From contig OU612066.1 in NCBI GenBank assembly GCA_914767715.1, positions 8,809,001 to 8,873,000 on the forward strand: DNA of 64,000 nt. The letters are read 5' to 3'. Origin of the DNA: Membranipora membranacea. Taxonomy: Eukaryota; Bryozoa; Gymnolaemata; Cheilostomatida; Membraniporidae. Below are positions 48,071 through 62,099 of the stretch, piece after piece. The notes under the pieces are model-generated. The model ran no database searches and had not been told where the DNA came from. It worked only from the letters and a program-made list of their open reading frames with translations. The first letter of the stretch is position 1, and each line of letters opens with the position of its first letter. Made by a program: the position numbers and the translations under genes.

Positions 48071-51000
48071 ACTGGATACTCTATTAATCTCTCACTGGAA
48101 AAAAGAATATTAGGATGTTTATTACCATGTCATTGCATGTTAGATACAATTTCATAACATCATGTGAAGCATTATGCATGCAATGAAAAATGAAGGAAAA
48201 CTATTTGCCCTAGCAAAGAAACATGGCTAAACATAAAAAATGCTTAAAGCTTGGCCAAAATCTGATGGAGTTATCCGCGCTTTGGTCATTATGACAACCT
48301 CTATTATGCTCTTTTATTGCGTTTGTTGATTGTGTAATGTGCCATTGACTGTGAAAAGATATTATTATCATTTTTAATGTTAACAGATGCCTGACTTCTT
48401 GATGTACCACATGGTCATATATGCACATGCATGATCCGTGGAAAAGTGGGTGAATAGATAAATGCTGCTATGCAGGCCAGAAAATGCCGGTGTGCCCCTA
48501 AACCGGCCGCAGAATGGTAAAACATAAAAAAAGACAGAAATGTCTTAGTCTGTTATACCAGATTAGCTTAGTGCGTATCATCTATCCCGACTGCAAAAGG
48601 TTTGTTAAGATTTTGTTAAACAAGGGCAGACTGAGAGGAGTTCCCTAACAAATTCTGGGATCAATATAAGGCAAGATTTAGGTTTTTAGATCTTATTCTG
48701 AAATTCCCTTAGTTTCTTTGGCTAAACCACTAAATATAAGTGAATCAAGCTACACCTGAGTGGTTGAGAGCCCTGCTTTTCAGGATGATGATAAGCGATA
48801 GTCTCAATATGTCGGACAATGACATTATAAAACTGGAGTTATGAACAAATGACAAAAGAGAAGACAATCACAATACAAACCACACCAATCATGCATTTCT
48901 TTCATACATTTCTTTGATGCAAGTTGCAATATGGCCAAACATATTTTATGATTATAGACCTATCGTATCATAAGGGTATAAAACCAGAGGAGTGTTCCAT
49001 ATAGGAAATCATCAATTGAGTTGTTTAACTCAAGAATGGCCGCACACTATTATTATTGCAACCATTTTATTGGCAACAGAATAGTTTTCCTCTAAAACAC
49101 ATCGATACAGCTAGAGTTCAGGGTTGTGAGATACAAAAGCCATTGATCAATTGTGGCCCAAGTATTTCCAAACTATTGATCTCTATTGTTTCCTACTGAG
49201 TTGAGGTGAATTCAGATGCTATGCTGCAGAGACCACTGTATGCCGCAACAGTTTCCACATGTGCTGAGTGCTTTCAGATGACTACAATAATTTGGTGTAA
49301 TCACATGACGCAGGGAGATTATGAACTGACTGATCAATTGTACCACCATCTCAAATAAAGTGCTAAAAGTTTTGTCATAATATGTCCAAAGGTTAGATAT
49401 GTGGCTTGAAGTTATTATTTCACTGACGTAATTGTAATATTAATAATCCTAATTCCTAATGTCAATAAGTAGAGTAGGACGATGAATTGTTACATCAGAA
49501 AAGCAATGTAGTTGGGCTGCATCTTCCATGAGCGAAGAGGCGGGATGTTGAATTGTATCAGATGAGAGGAGTGTGCTGCTGGAAGAATGGTATCAATAGG
49601 ATTGTGTAAAATGACTGAATCGATCGAGATTCAGCCAGGGTCGGATCCTAGCCTGGCCTGGCCACTCATCTGACTCCAAGTTATATAATACAAGGGACTA
49701 GTCCACTCATTAATCCATTAATATCATGTAATTAATAATGATATTAAGATGATGAATGTTTATTGACATTGACAATTTTGTAGGGTATGAATATAGACAG
49801 TTAATCATCAACTCTACTCAACAGTAGGGATCAGAGGCTTAGCAGTGAATTGTGTTATTGAAAGTGTTATTGAAAATAATCAAAGGGGTCAACAAACCAA
49901 TTGAACTGAGGCCACAATTTACTCAAAATTTATTAGCCCCTAGTTATCTGTGATTTTCTCTTGTTCTAAGTCAGCAAGAGCTCCCTAGTTTTTTTCAACA
50001 TAAAATCCAGCTGTGTCTGCTGAAGCTTATTTAATTGACCTCTCTCAGAAAAAACACATCATTGATATACAGGCATCTGATTAGAATGTTGTCGTGTGGA
50101 TTAAAATTGGACTATTTATGTCATGCTTAATCCAATCAGTGAGAATTCTCTCTGATCCAATCGACATGCACCTTGAATTTATGATGAGATAAATCATACC
50201 AAACAAAATCCAGCCCCTAATGGCAGTCGATATGATGATCGCGGCCGAAGATGGCATATCTAGGTTGACTGATTTATGCTTTTAGTAATCTGCTTGTAAA
50301 CTCCTCCAAAACCCATTCAATTCAATTTTGAGGGCCCGAAATTGCTCTCTAGTCTTTGGCGGCCGGGGCTCGGCCCCAAACCCCGTTGGTGGGCCATTCG
50401 GTGACCCCCCCAAACCCCCACCAAACACCCCACCAATACCATAAATTAGTCCCCAGCATCCCATTAGGTGTCTGGTGTCAATGTTATATCATGACAATAA
50501 AAAAATTCTTCATGTATACCCAGTTTTGGTCAAACAAACTCACAAATTGCTATGCGTCAAACGATAATATCTTGTTATTCTGAAAATTGCTACAGCAACT
50601 GGGAGCAAGTTTCCTTTTGGCAGAGCAATTTGTAATTCTATTTTATTTCTCTCTACTGAGTTTCAGATAATGCGAGGTAGAGGTTAAAGCACTAGACCTT
50701 ATTTAAATTTCACATCCAACTCTAACAAAGAAAGACATTGAGGATTTGGCTCGAGAGAACTCACACAAAACAATTATCACAATCACAATTATTGAAATCT
50801 CATGAGGAGACACTTTAACAACTAGGTGGATGAGTTTTATTCATGCATATTGAACATTAACAATCGTAGCAACCTGATGCAGGAATAGATCATATTCTTA
50901 GTACAACTATTTCAATATGAATGTTAAATCCGGTTTGTTAGAGTCACTTACTGGTCTTTTATCATTATTGAATATCTTGTGCCAATTGATGTCTATCTTA

Positions 51001-53845
51001 AATTTGGGTATGTGCGATAAAAAAACTCTGTCAAAGGACATAAACACCTTAATAACAGTTTGATTTTATAAGACAGAGATTGAGAAAATGAGAAATGATT
51101 TATCCTATGTGAAATTATATTTATGAACTTTCTTTCAAGGCAAATCTGATCATGTTTTACCTAAGAAAAGATTGTAAATGGTATTTACGATGATACGTAC
51201 ACAATTCAATTTGAAGCGCAATACAAATCAAAAATACACTACACTAAATTTTCCCTTCTCTCATCTATAAGCCTGTTGAGTTAAAGAAAGGCACCCCATT
51301 CCTTGACCTCAGCACTAATCTCCACCGTCGTTAAACCATTAACTCGACCAGGTACATGGGGCAGCAGGGTTTGCTCGGGTGCAAGCGCCCTCTGAGTGCA
51401 GCAGTGCTGCTCAGGTAAGTAAAAGTTGGCTGGGTCACATATAAAAGCTAGAAATCCGCCCTGTATACAGCAAAGGATATGTTTAAATGACTAAACTTTC
51501 ATTTACGTGAAGCAAGGCAACAGGAAGAACAGAATGAACGAAGGAATGATAAATTGGGAGACATTGAAAGACTCTGACTAAGGACTAAGGCCTAAGGAGA
51601 CATGATCTGGTGGCTTCACTGGTTGTGTGATACCTAATGAATCAAAAGCGATAAGAAGGGTAGAGCAACAACTAAAGAGTGTACTTAAAGAGGCTTGGCA
51701 TATTGGTTAGTTTTGGTGGAACCTCTTTGAAAAAGTGAAGGATTTCAATTGTGGTAGTTATATTTTGGTTTTGATTAGGGCTTGATTCTTTGATTATGTT
51801 CTTTTTACGTCATGAACTAGAGCAGAGAGAATTAGTTTCAGCATTTGCATGCCTTGTCAAATGGTTAAGCTTACCTGAAGTTATTTTGGAAAGATACAGC
51901 TCTAACGGTGAAACCAGCACCACACAATTTTGAAAAAAACAATGGCAGCCCGTACTAGTAACGGTTGAAGCCTGTGTTTTTGAGCAAAGTTTTTTTCAAA
52001 TTCATGAATCTATTATAAAATCCCTTCCCCTGGTTAAGTAAATATGTATGTATCTTAGCCTATTTAATGGACTTTCTGTGTCAACATCACATTTTGCGCT
52101 GGTGAAATCAGAGAATGCCGATCATAATTAAATACCAGGAACCATGGAGCAATGCTTTATTGCATTAGCCATTCATAATGAAAGAAATGTATTGGTTTTT
52201 CATAAACACATGCTGCAAAAGCTTAATCAATATTTCATAATAGCTTTGTTCCGCCCTAAAACAAACATAAGAACGGTATCAATTCCTAACAATACCAACA
52301 ATTTCTAACCTGTGAAGGATGTCTGGGGTGACTGGGTAGGGGGTGACAGCTTGGGTAAATCTTCAGGTCACAACACAGTCCTTTTATTTTCTTAAATTCC
52401 AATTAATGATAAAGAACCACCTATGACTACTGAAATAAAACTTGGTGCTCCTAAAACCAGATAAACAAGATATTTTTTCTGCCCGAGTCAACAGTCTGGG
52501 GTGCTCAGACTAGCAAGGTACACAATATCTCTCGTTAGTTTACAAATTTACAGATTTATTTATAATCTATGAATATGAATAAAACAGTTGGCGAGCTCTG
52601 GTAAAAAAGTAAAATCAGATATCATAAAAATTTTGTAGCATCATTGAAGAAAAAAGATTTTCTGTGTTTTGCAGTATTTGCAGCATTGACTAAAAAGTTC
52701 TCCTTCAGTCGGCTCGAATGTCTGTACTGTGACGACCACCTCTCAGGGACTAAAGTTTGGAGCTTATGCCTGCAGCCACTGGCTTTCTTGATAAAATGAT
52801 TCTAATAAAGTGATTCACTAAAAAGTCTTAACTCAGCAATGGCAAGTGCTGATTGTCTCTCAGAATAATCCTCTATGTTGGGTAAAATAACTATAGTGCA
52901 CAATTTCTCAACTCGTTCAAAAGATTTCAGCTGACTGTCAGTTAAAGTAGAAATGACAGATACATTTTTTCTGTACCATTGGAATGCTCATAATACTGTG
53001 AGCAGCAACATAGGGACCTAGTGTGCACCTTACCTGCCAAAATTGATTAAAGCTCTCACTTTCAAAAATTTTTGGGGTCCTGATTGGGGTCTTCCCAGGG
53101 TTTATCTCCCCTGCTGAAAGCGGAAGCAAAAGAGTCTGCAGTGAGGGCAGTTAGCATAGAAATGATATCCAATCTCAAGCGATCTAGTATTATAAGGCAT
53201 TTATAGATGCTAGCTGTCTTTTTTGGTACACAGGCCTAATTCCCTTAGCGTCTCGGCTCTTTCGCTGTTTTGCTCTTTTACAGTATTATGACCTTTCCAA
53301 TGATAAAAAAAAATTATCTCTCGTTTCTACTTTAACATAGAAAAAAACTCGGATTGACTACATTATGATTCTTCTTCTACATGTAGTCGAAGCAAATAGA
53401 GGGTAACCATACTGGTCGCTGTTGCAGTTGTCACTCTTGGTGTGCAGTACAGATCAAAACACTTGCTGGCGTTACTAGGAGTAGAGCAAAGATACAACAT
53501 CATCCAGTAGATGGCACTGTTATGAACTGCACAAATGTTCCGGAACACGATGTCATCTTGGTGGCGGCAGGCATAAATATAAAAATAGACAGCATAGTCA
53601 ATTTTAAAATTGTCATCTTCAGAATAAGCTCAAAATATATACAAAACAACTGATTGACTGGACATAAAACTGAACCTTAATCTGAAGAACAGAGCCATCA
53701 TTGGACGAAAGTTTAATGGTAAACGAAGGTGATCATATTTTCAGTTTTACCTCAAAACTTGGGGAATCTTCTCTATGGGTTTCATTCGAACTGATCAAAT
53801 ATTTTTTTTCAACTTTAGAACATTCTATCTGCAGTAACAAAAGGA
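48071..53845. other. Gene-poor stretch
   Basis: About 5.8 kb without a supported exon on either strand. Holds the second GC-rich hairpin module at 50345-50430. Frames are short and AT-rich. Confidence 0.4.
50345..50430 (+). repeat. GC-rich hairpin module, copy 2
   Basis: GGCCGGGGCTCGGCCCCAAA followed by CCCCGTTGGTGGGCC and a C-rich run. Same arrangement as 32200-32285. Confidence 0.7.
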
Positions 53846-53920
53846 GGGACCCCCGGTTAACATCAAAGACTGTGACGTGGGAGGCCGGGGTTCAAATCCC
53901 CATGGCGGCGGATTTTTTTG
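53845..53920 (+). mobile_element. tRNA-like SINE head (relic)
   Basis: CCGGTTAACATCAAAGAC resembles a tRNA D-arm; GGGGTTCAAATCCCC is a perfect T-arm with B box; a run of seven T follows directly, as a pol III terminator. The acceptor stem does not pair, so it is a tRNA-derived repeat and not a functional tRNA. Confidence 0.5.
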
Positions 53921-54203
53921 ATGTTTTTCCTTCTCAGCTCTAACATGGGAATGACTTCATATTTCGAGATCGAGCCAAGAGGTGACAACTCAGCTCGATC
54001 TAGGCCGACCTCGAAACTCACATGCAAACATAGTGAATGCTAGGTCAAGCTGTTATCATTTTTATCAATGTTGCTGTCAACAATAGTCTTTGGTGTATCC
54101 TTGAAACTATGTGACTTCTTCCAAAATTGAAAACTCTCTCGCCATCCTTTTCTATATCTCGTCCGAGTCACTAAGTAGAGCAAAGCGGTTAGTAGCTCTA
54201 GAC

Positions 54204-55046
54204 CATGGTTGGGCAACCTTTTATTGAAAAAGGCCACATTTTACGCAGGCTCAACTCAAAAGGCCGCAACATATCTTCCAGGGATAAAATTGGAACTGGA
54301 GTAACAATTTTGGCACTTTCTATTTTGTAAAAACTGCAGTATGTTGCAAGAAACATCAACCAAGCAGATTCTTCAGGAGTTTTGTGATGTCGTTTTACCT
54401 CATGATTTTATTGTGTACATATATGTTTCATGTGTATGACAAAGGGCAGGATGTGTGTGGGAGGGGTGCTGTAGTTTTCTCCCAGGAGCCAAAGTGTAAA
54501 AAAGTGGCGATTGGGAAAAGATAATTTCGCGCAGCGTAAAAATAATTTTGACGCCCTGTTATAATTTTTGTCTGACAGCGCCTGCCCTCCTGCAAGAGGG
54601 GAAATCTTTTGCAAATGGTTGTGAAATGAATGCATAATGCCAGAGTAATTGTGACAAATTGTAACACTTTCGTCCAAAATTTTGCAGTTTTGCAAAAAAT
54701 AATAATTACTATTATGTTAGAGAACTTTGTAATTTTTAATATGCCAATGTCACTGTTTTGTGTCATTTCGAAAGAAAAACAACTTGAAAAAGTCATTGGC
54801 ATTCGGCAAATCATCATAATATTATGATGATTTTGAGTGGCTAGGGACGCTTGGCTCCATGCATGATACAGAATGGCCACTACTTTGAAATATCTTGGAC
54901 TTACAGAATGCTATGCATACTTGTTTCTCAACATAATGAAAGAGGAATCAAAATTAATGTGTGATAAATCTTACAGGTGTAAGGCCACAATTAGGCTGCA
55001 AAAGATTACCTATTAGGCCGCACTGGCAGAAAGTTGCCCACAGCTG
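54204..55046. mobile_element. Non-autonomous hAT-like element (MITE), copy 1
   Basis: Ends read CATGGTTGGGCAACCTTTT and, from the other side, CAGCTGTGGGCAACTTTCT, typical hAT-type terminal repeats. Flanks CTCTAGAC (54196-54203) and GTCTAGAC (55047-55054) are an 8 bp target duplication with one mismatch, the length expected for hAT. 843 bp, no transposase. A second copy in opposite orientation begins at 63151. Confidence 0.85.
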
Positions 55047-55054
55047 GTCTAGAC

Positions 55055-56895
55055 GATACCTCAGCGCGCGCCCATGACCTAGTGCCTCTCTACAATAAGT
55101 TATATAAACAAATTCAGCTTGCTTGAAGTTAGTTTGCTGTATATGGCCAACTAGATCAACACCTCTCACTTATCATCATTACGATCATTATTGCTTGACT
55201 TTTCATTATAAAATGAAAATGAATATATATATATTTATAAACCTATAAAACAAATTGCAGCTCCATCTGCCATGTCTCAGTACATGGTGATAGAACAGGT
55301 TGAAGCAGCTGCCTTTGACTGTGGAAGGTATACTTAGAGTGTGATCGATTCCCAGTAATCAAAGAAGATCTAGGCTGTCACTGCAAAATCAACATAATTA
55401 ACCAGTGTCATTGGTCGGTCACTTGTATGCTTAACACTGCACGCAATTCATATGTTCCTTCCCATTTAATTTGAAAATTAAGGGAAACAGAATTGTAAAA
55501 ATTTTCAAAACTTTTTAACTAAAGAGGAACTTCACTTACTGTAAGAGAGTCTGAAATTGAGAATATTGATGAACACATATTACATTCATCTTTATCAGTG
55601 TCTTTCTCCAAGAAGTTGGCTTGACAAGGCGTTTCACCCAGTGTATTTCCACAGCGCGGACATAGCTACCACTTTTGAATTCGGTATTGCTGCATTGTAT
55701 TCTGGTTGCTCACTGCTATTGACCATGTAAAATACCAAAACTTTATTGTAGCAACAGCATTTTGAGATCGAAATTCTTATGCGCTCACCAGGGGATTATA
55801 AATTCCTAATAATAGCTGTAGTCTACATATTTAGACAACAATATTATGGTATTTGCTGAAAAATTAAGGGTTATTATCAGACTACTGTTCCTTTTACTAA
55901 GGATATTAATTAATTATAAATTACTGGAAGTACAGTTAGAAGAGAATTTGAACCAATGTGTTATGCAGAATATCTAAAGTAGCGACTGATTTTATGAGAG
56001 CAACAAAAAATTCTGGTCGGCTATATCATTGCAAATGTTGTCATGTTATTATAGTATAAAACTTTCAAAAGTGTTTTTTATCGTCTTGCAGTGTTTTTAT
56101 TAGCTGCGGGTTTGCCTCTCAGCTAGTGAAAGTTAATTGCTGCATGAAAACTCGATGAATATAAGAGATCTAATTTAATTATTATACCCTCTAAATTAGA
56201 TATGTATTGCTGCCTTGTCAATTTATTTTGGATCAAAGACCAAAACTGTTTGTTCTAGAAGCAACTCTGACAACGCTGGGTAACGAAAACTATTATAAAC
56301 TATCCCTGTATCACCACGCCATGGCTTGAAGTGTAGAAAAACAAACATTTTTATGGAAAAATTTCTTTGAGCAATTTTTAATGGGCAAAATCAAATTAGT
56401 TTTGAAGTGGTGTTGTACTTTGTCAGAAACATCGATTTTTTGCTTAAGCTTCGTGCTTCTACTAGTGGTACATGGCACTGCAAAATGGTGCAGCGGAGAG
56501 GTAATCATGATCCATATTTTTGTATTGATTTCCAAACATATAGTATGGGTTTCCAATTTTGGTGATACAAATTCCCTAGCGAATAACAGTAATAGTAATT
56601 TGCTGCAACAACTTGAAGAATATTTTATGTTTGGCAGAGGGGTTGACGAAACTTGCTATTCTAGCTATTAGCAACCCTAATCTAAATGTTTATCTTGTAA
56701 TGCTACTGTGTTTAAAATAATGCGACGTGGGCGTTACCAATGCTAAAATCTTTAATTTGTTTGAATGTCACATCAAAATCTAAAATGAATGGCTTGGGAA
56801 AACTCACAAAGAAACCGGCTATCATCTTTTATCTCTATAACTTGTATCATTTTAGTTTGTCACACTGATCAGTTGCTTTCTGATCATTGCGTAAA
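55055..56895. other. No gene recognised
   Basis: AT-rich; no phase-linked exons or domains seen. Confidence 0.4.
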
Positions 56896-57300
56896 TGCAG
56901 TTCACACCGCAGGAAGGGTTGCCCATCGAGCTGGCAGATGGTTCAAAAAATTGTAGATCACATACAAAACTTACATTGATATGTAATATTAATAAAATTA
57001 GTCACTCAAAACATCGACTTCTCTCTTTACCCTAAAACAGTGACCCTTTTTACTCTATATTTGCTCCCATCTCATCTAGACAATGCATTTAATGCAAGCT
57101 TACATTAAGTTACCACCAAGGTAAGATATAGGAGTTGTGCTCTCGTTGGTTGTCTATTAACTTTATTTCAAATTTGAGCTGAAGAATTCTAATGGTATAT
57201 CAGATCATGTTTAACATTACACACTAAAGAAGATTGCAGATGGTGAAAATTCTTTAATTCTTCTGAATTGAAGAAGGTTGAATAGACCGTTGATAAAGCT
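56896..57300 (-). repeat. Dispersed repeat, copy 2 (inverted)
   Basis: 56900-57135 is the reverse complement of about 19530-19790. 57145-57260 is the reverse complement of about 61850-61980. This joins two modules seen apart elsewhere. Confidence 0.75.
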
Positions 57301-57949
57301 TTTGACCTGAGTTCGCTCTCCAAATCTAAAATTTACATTCGATCCTTAACAAATTTTCAAAGTCTTAGCCTGTACATTTGACAATCCTCAGAGGATCCTT
57401 TTCATCGGGACATCATCCACCTAGTCTGAACAATATTTGTTGCCAAATGACTTAGTGCTTTCTACCACTGACACTAGATTGCTTAGAGCAAGAAATAAGT
57501 CTTCATCATGCAGATTAAAGACGGATGCCAGTTATTTGCGCTTTGAAACTCAGAATTTTGTTTTCAGAAATATATGCAATAAACTATCTTCTTGTTTCAA
57601 TTCATGGGAATATCCAATTTCACTTCATTAATACCATAGCTTGGTCGTCAGATGTTATTGGCTCGATCTCAACATTCTCCTTCACTGCAATTCCACATAA
57701 ACGCTGATGTTCTCTTGATGTCCATATCAGGGCAGCTGATGGCATCATCAGCAAACAACAATAATCACTACAACTGGGCAACCCAAGTCAAAATACAAGC
57801 CAGTGCAAATGCTCATCACTTTTGTCACATTAACTCAATAATAACCACCTACCATGGGTTTCCATTGAAAAAATTGTCTGTATTAAAATAAAAAGCTGAG
57901 TTTCGGCTCAATAAAATTTCACATCATTATCATAACAGTACACGGGAGA

Positions 57950-58620
57950 GGCTTTGCAAATATCCAAGGGGGATGTCCCGATTTCTCAGGTTTGTTTTGA
58001 TAACATACTTGTATCTCAGCTTTGGGCGTTCATTTCCATAGGTACATAGCCTCGTCACGTGGCCATGGGTTTGTCTGTTTTTTTTGTTTTTTTTTGTGGC
58101 CTTGTATTTCTCGGTGCAGTTTGAGGAGTTGTCACGGCTAACTGTACTATCAGTGGGCTGTGAGCACAATATAAGCTTCGATAATCTGGTGCTATCTATT
58201 CTGTTGACATGACCGGTCAGTCTGAAGCATCTGCTGAGGAGAATGTCGTTCACGCTAGGCGAGGAAGTTATTTTCAGGATCTTGTCATAAGACATAAACT
58301 GCCACCACTTGATGTTGGGCACTGGCTTAGGTGTCTCATCATGTATGCACTAAGTTTATGAGCTGTAGCCGTGTACACTACCCAGGATTCGACACCATAG
58401 AGAAGAGCGGATAGAATAATGGCTCTGTACACAGCACTTTTAGTCTTGATAAAATAATCCTTATATTCTTTTCTTTTTTTAATGATTAAAATGTAGTAGG
58501 TAGGACTGAAAAACACTAAAAATAGAAGGAGCGCCAGATAGTGCGAGACTAGAGTTGAGGCAATCCTCTTCTTGAAGTCCATCCTTCTGTGGCTGTGCAG
58601 GTCACCGCAGATCCAGGCCC
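57950..58620 (-). pseudogene. LINE relic, C-terminal region (different family)
   Basis: On the minus strand: TKSAVYRAIILSALLYGVES, then YTATAHKLSAYMMRHL, a frame break, then IKWWQFMSYDKILKITS and LLSRCFRLTGHVNRIDSTRL. The series VYRAxxLSxLLYGxExW, LxxxxMRxLR, IxWxxxxxxxxIL and RxxGHVxRMxxxRLPK is the post-polymerase region of a LINE family distinct from the CR1/Jockey-like copies. At least one frameshift; decayed. Confidence 0.8.
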
Positions 58621-58942
58621 TTCACGGAACCGGATTGGACACTTCATCCAAGAGGTGAGCTGCCAGGGCTCAAAGCCTGCAGAGGAAGATCAAGCATGCC
58701 CGGAGCGTAGCCAGATACCAGCTCAGCGCAGATTTTGGATTTGTTTCTAGTGTTAAAATCATGGTCAATCTGAGAGTTCATTTCAGTAAGTTCCACGTTT
58801 TCTGATATCAGAGTATCGTCAGCAAATAGAACATAATCTCAATTTTCTGAGACTGAAAGAAAATCATTCAAATAAATTAAAAATGTCCAATAACTAAGCC
58901 ATGTGGCACACCGGTAGAAATTCTTTGCGATTCAATGTTGTG

Positions 58943-59650
58943 TTATCCTATTTTAACAAATTGAATTCTATTGTCGAGATAGGATTCAAATAGGTTAACG
59001 GCAGATGGTGTAAAGAGATTAATTCTTTTAATATGAATTTTGTGATTTATTGTATTGCAAGCTTTGCTTAAATCTAGGAAAATAGTCTGTGATACTTGGC
59101 TGCCGTCTAACTTTTTACATATTGTTTCTAGTAGAGTACTGATAGCTTGGGTGGTATTTTTCTTTGGTCCAAATCCAAATTGGGAATAAGTCAACGAGCT
59201 ATAAGTTTCCAGGTGATCCAATATTTTATATGCGACAATTTTTACAACTATTTTAGACACAGCAATCAAGACAGATAATGGGCGGTAATTCTTTGACCCC
59301 TTCTTAGAAGTCGGTGTTATTTTCGCTACTTAAAGGCAGTCAGGAAAGACGGGGTTATTTAGTGAAAGGTTGGTAAGCTCGGTCAACATGGGGGTCAGAG
59401 TCATTTTGGTTTTTTTAAAACTCTTGCACTGAGTTTATCATAACCAGCAGACTTTTTAACCTTTAAACTTTCTACAATTCTAAAAACCTCACCGGAATCA
59501 ATTTCATGAAATCTAAGGTATGGCATCGAAATGGAGGGTGGAAAATATTTAGTAACATCGGATCCACCTTGCAGATGGTTAGTTAGATTGTTGCCTATAT
59601 TAGTCAAATAGTTGGTAAACGTGTTGTATATTACTGTTGGCTCAGATAAT
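58943..59650 (-). pseudogene. LINE relic, linker and reverse transcriptase start
   Basis: 59640-59401 reads FTNYLTNIGNNLTNHL and VESLKVKKSAGYDKLSARVL, the region between endonuclease and polymerase. 59269-58943 reads SQFGFGPKKNTTQAISTLL and TIFLDLSKACNTINHKI (block A, with the second Asp changed). Downstream GVPHGL is visible in a broken frame. Upstream, 61170-61131 reads VLNVDGQEI, showing that the inverted-repeat element at 59651-61118 was inserted into this LINE. Confidence 0.82.
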
Positions 59651-61118
59651 TCGGTAAGTGGTCATTTCGGGGTTGTGCATCACCCATGTCATGACCCATA
59701 CACCGCCTATACCACGCACAACACATCGCACCTGATCGCCCATACCATGCCAAAGGTTTAACTGCTGTGCGGTGAATGTGTGATGTACCAACATGGCCCA
59801 CAACATCTTCCAGCCCACTCACTTGCTATGAATTGCCCTGGTCAGGCCTGAATTGTCCTCTTTCAAAGTCATGAGAGTGCTGGCTCACTCTCGCACAGGC
59901 AATGCCAATCAAGGCTCAAGCTGTCCTCTTGTTGTTAACCTTTAAATCGTAAGCGACCGGATGTCTCTCAACAGTGTAATACAGTCTGCAATAGCTGTTT
60001 ATAAATATTAACAAAATTGTCATTTTTTTTAATATTTTTTACTTAAACTATTATCAAACTGTATTTTCTTACATGCAATAATTCCTAAAAATAGTTTCAT
60101 GATATAATTCTAACGGAATATTTTAAAATAATAATTTATCCTCAAATAAATTGATTAGTATGACTGATGACAAATGAGTCTGTAGCCAATTCAAAAGCAC
60201 TACTGTCAGCGAAATTGATCCTTTTAAATATTCTCAGGAGTATTTGCACTGGAAATTTATTGATTTAAAGTTTGAAATTGTTTTTGCAAAATTATTTTAA
60301 AGCAATCAATGCCCTAATGAAAATTAGACCGGAAATGTGTGAGAAATGCACTGGTCTTATATATGGGGCCACTGAAAAATTCTGACAGGCAATTTTCAAC
60401 CCATAGTCACCAATATGGAAGAGCAAAAACATACCATCATTTTGAGTGGTCTGGTTAAAGAATTGAAAGAACCTGAAGCAGGCCTATTGAGGTGACAAGT
60501 CAACATAGTTTGCATGTAAAGCAATGGGGAAATGAATAGAGGTGTTGGACATTGGCATGATTTTCTGTGGTGGCGTGTGCCTCATCAATGGACTAGAGGT
60601 AATGTGTTATATCTGAAACAAAATATAATTGTTCCGTTTGATTGATATCATAAAACTATTTTAAAAATTATTGCACAAAAGATATAGTTTGATAATAGTT
60701 TAAGTAAAAAATATTAAAGAAATTAGCAATTTTGTAAATATTTATAAATAGCTATTGCAGACAATATGACACTGTTGAGAGACATCCGGTTGCTTTCGAT
60801 GTAAAAGTTAACAACAAGAGGACAGCTTGAGCCTTGATGGGCATTGCCCGTGCGAAAGTGGGCCAGAACTCTCATGATTTTGAAAGAGGACAAGTCAGGA
60901 CTGACCAGGGCGATTCATAGCAAGTGAGTGGGCTGGAAAATGCGAGGGTGGGACATGTTGGTACATCGCACATACACCGCACAGCAGTTAAAACTTGGGC
61001 GAGGTAGTGGCGATCAGGTGCAATGTGTTGTGCGTGGTATAGGCGGTGTATGGGTCATGCAAGGGCGGTAGTGGACGTGACATGGGCGATGCACACCCCC
61101 GAAATGACCACTTACCGA
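59651..61118. mobile_element. Inverted-repeat DNA element inserted in a LINE
   Basis: Both ends read TCGGTAAGTGGTCATTTCGG inwards. Arms of ~470 bp (59651-60125 and ~60620-61118) are imperfect reverse complements: a GC-richer outer half, and an inner half matching around ATAGTTTGATAATAGTTTAA. The spacer is about 500 bp with no coding content. The interrupted LINE reads across the two flanks (VDGQEI before, SEPTVIYNTFTNYLTNIG after), proving insertion; no clear target duplication was seen. Confidence 0.82.
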
Positions 61119-61379
61119 TATTTCCTGGCCATCAACATTCAAAACAGCTGGGAGTACACTAGTTTATTTTCTAATCAATATCCATTTACAATAATAATTT
61201 TTACTAATTTACAAATATCCATTTCTCGTTTTGGTTTTCCTTGCACTGTCCATAACTATGTGTAAAATAATCTTTCTATGCTTTATTTATTTAAAAAATC
61301 ACAAAACTGTGAATAAAATGTGTGGACAAGTGAGAGCAATTGGAAAACCATTCTTAGATTGAAGTCCTATCTAAATTGT

Positions 61380-62000
61380 AAACATGTGAGTTTGGACATG
61401 CGTGTATCGTTATGATATTGATGAGAAATTTCTAAAAAAAAAACTTTATTTCTATACAGACTAATAATATCTTTCTAACTATGATACTTTCTTCGATAGT
61501 AGCTCATAGTAAGCAGTGATGAAAATTTGCAACAGCTTGAATTTGACTTGTTGTGTCCAGATGTCAGTGATGGTTGTGGGTTGCTGATGATGAAATCAGC
61601 TGCCCTGACATCGACATAAGGGGAACGTCAGCGATTATGTGGTATAGCAATGAAGGAAAATAATACGATTTAGCCACCAACATCTGACGACCAGGCAATG
61701 GTCTGCATGAAGTGTAATTGGATATTTCCATGAATTAAAACAACAAGAAAGTATATTGCATATATTTTTGGATTAAAGAGAGAAATTCACAGCCAGAGTT
61801 TACAAGTTTAAGGAACTGGCATCCATAGTTCGATTCAGGAGAATTGTTGAATTATTACCATCTGCGATATTTTAGGTGTGTAATGTTAAACATGATCTGA
61901 TATGCCATAATAATTCTTCGGTTCAAATTTGAAATAAAGTTAATGAACAACCAGTGATAGCACAACTCCTTTAATATCTAAAATCTTTTTTTTTTTCTTT
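61380..62000 (+). repeat. Dispersed repeat, copy 3
   Basis: 61380-61650 matches 19200-19500; 61850-61980 matches the reverse complement of 57145-57260. Confidence 0.7.
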
Positions 62001-62099
62001 GAAATTTGGTCCTAAGCATTTTCACCATAATATATTCTTATACTGATACAGATACAGATAACTTGGAGAGGTTGTTAAATCTGATCTGAATTAAATTTT

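Noticed and set aside
53845-53920. Functional tRNA gene
   Set aside because: T-arm is perfect but no matching acceptor stem or anticodon arm could be folded.
54428-54880. 150-codon minus-strand frame
   Set aside because: Lies inside the hAT MITE and shows no transposase motif.
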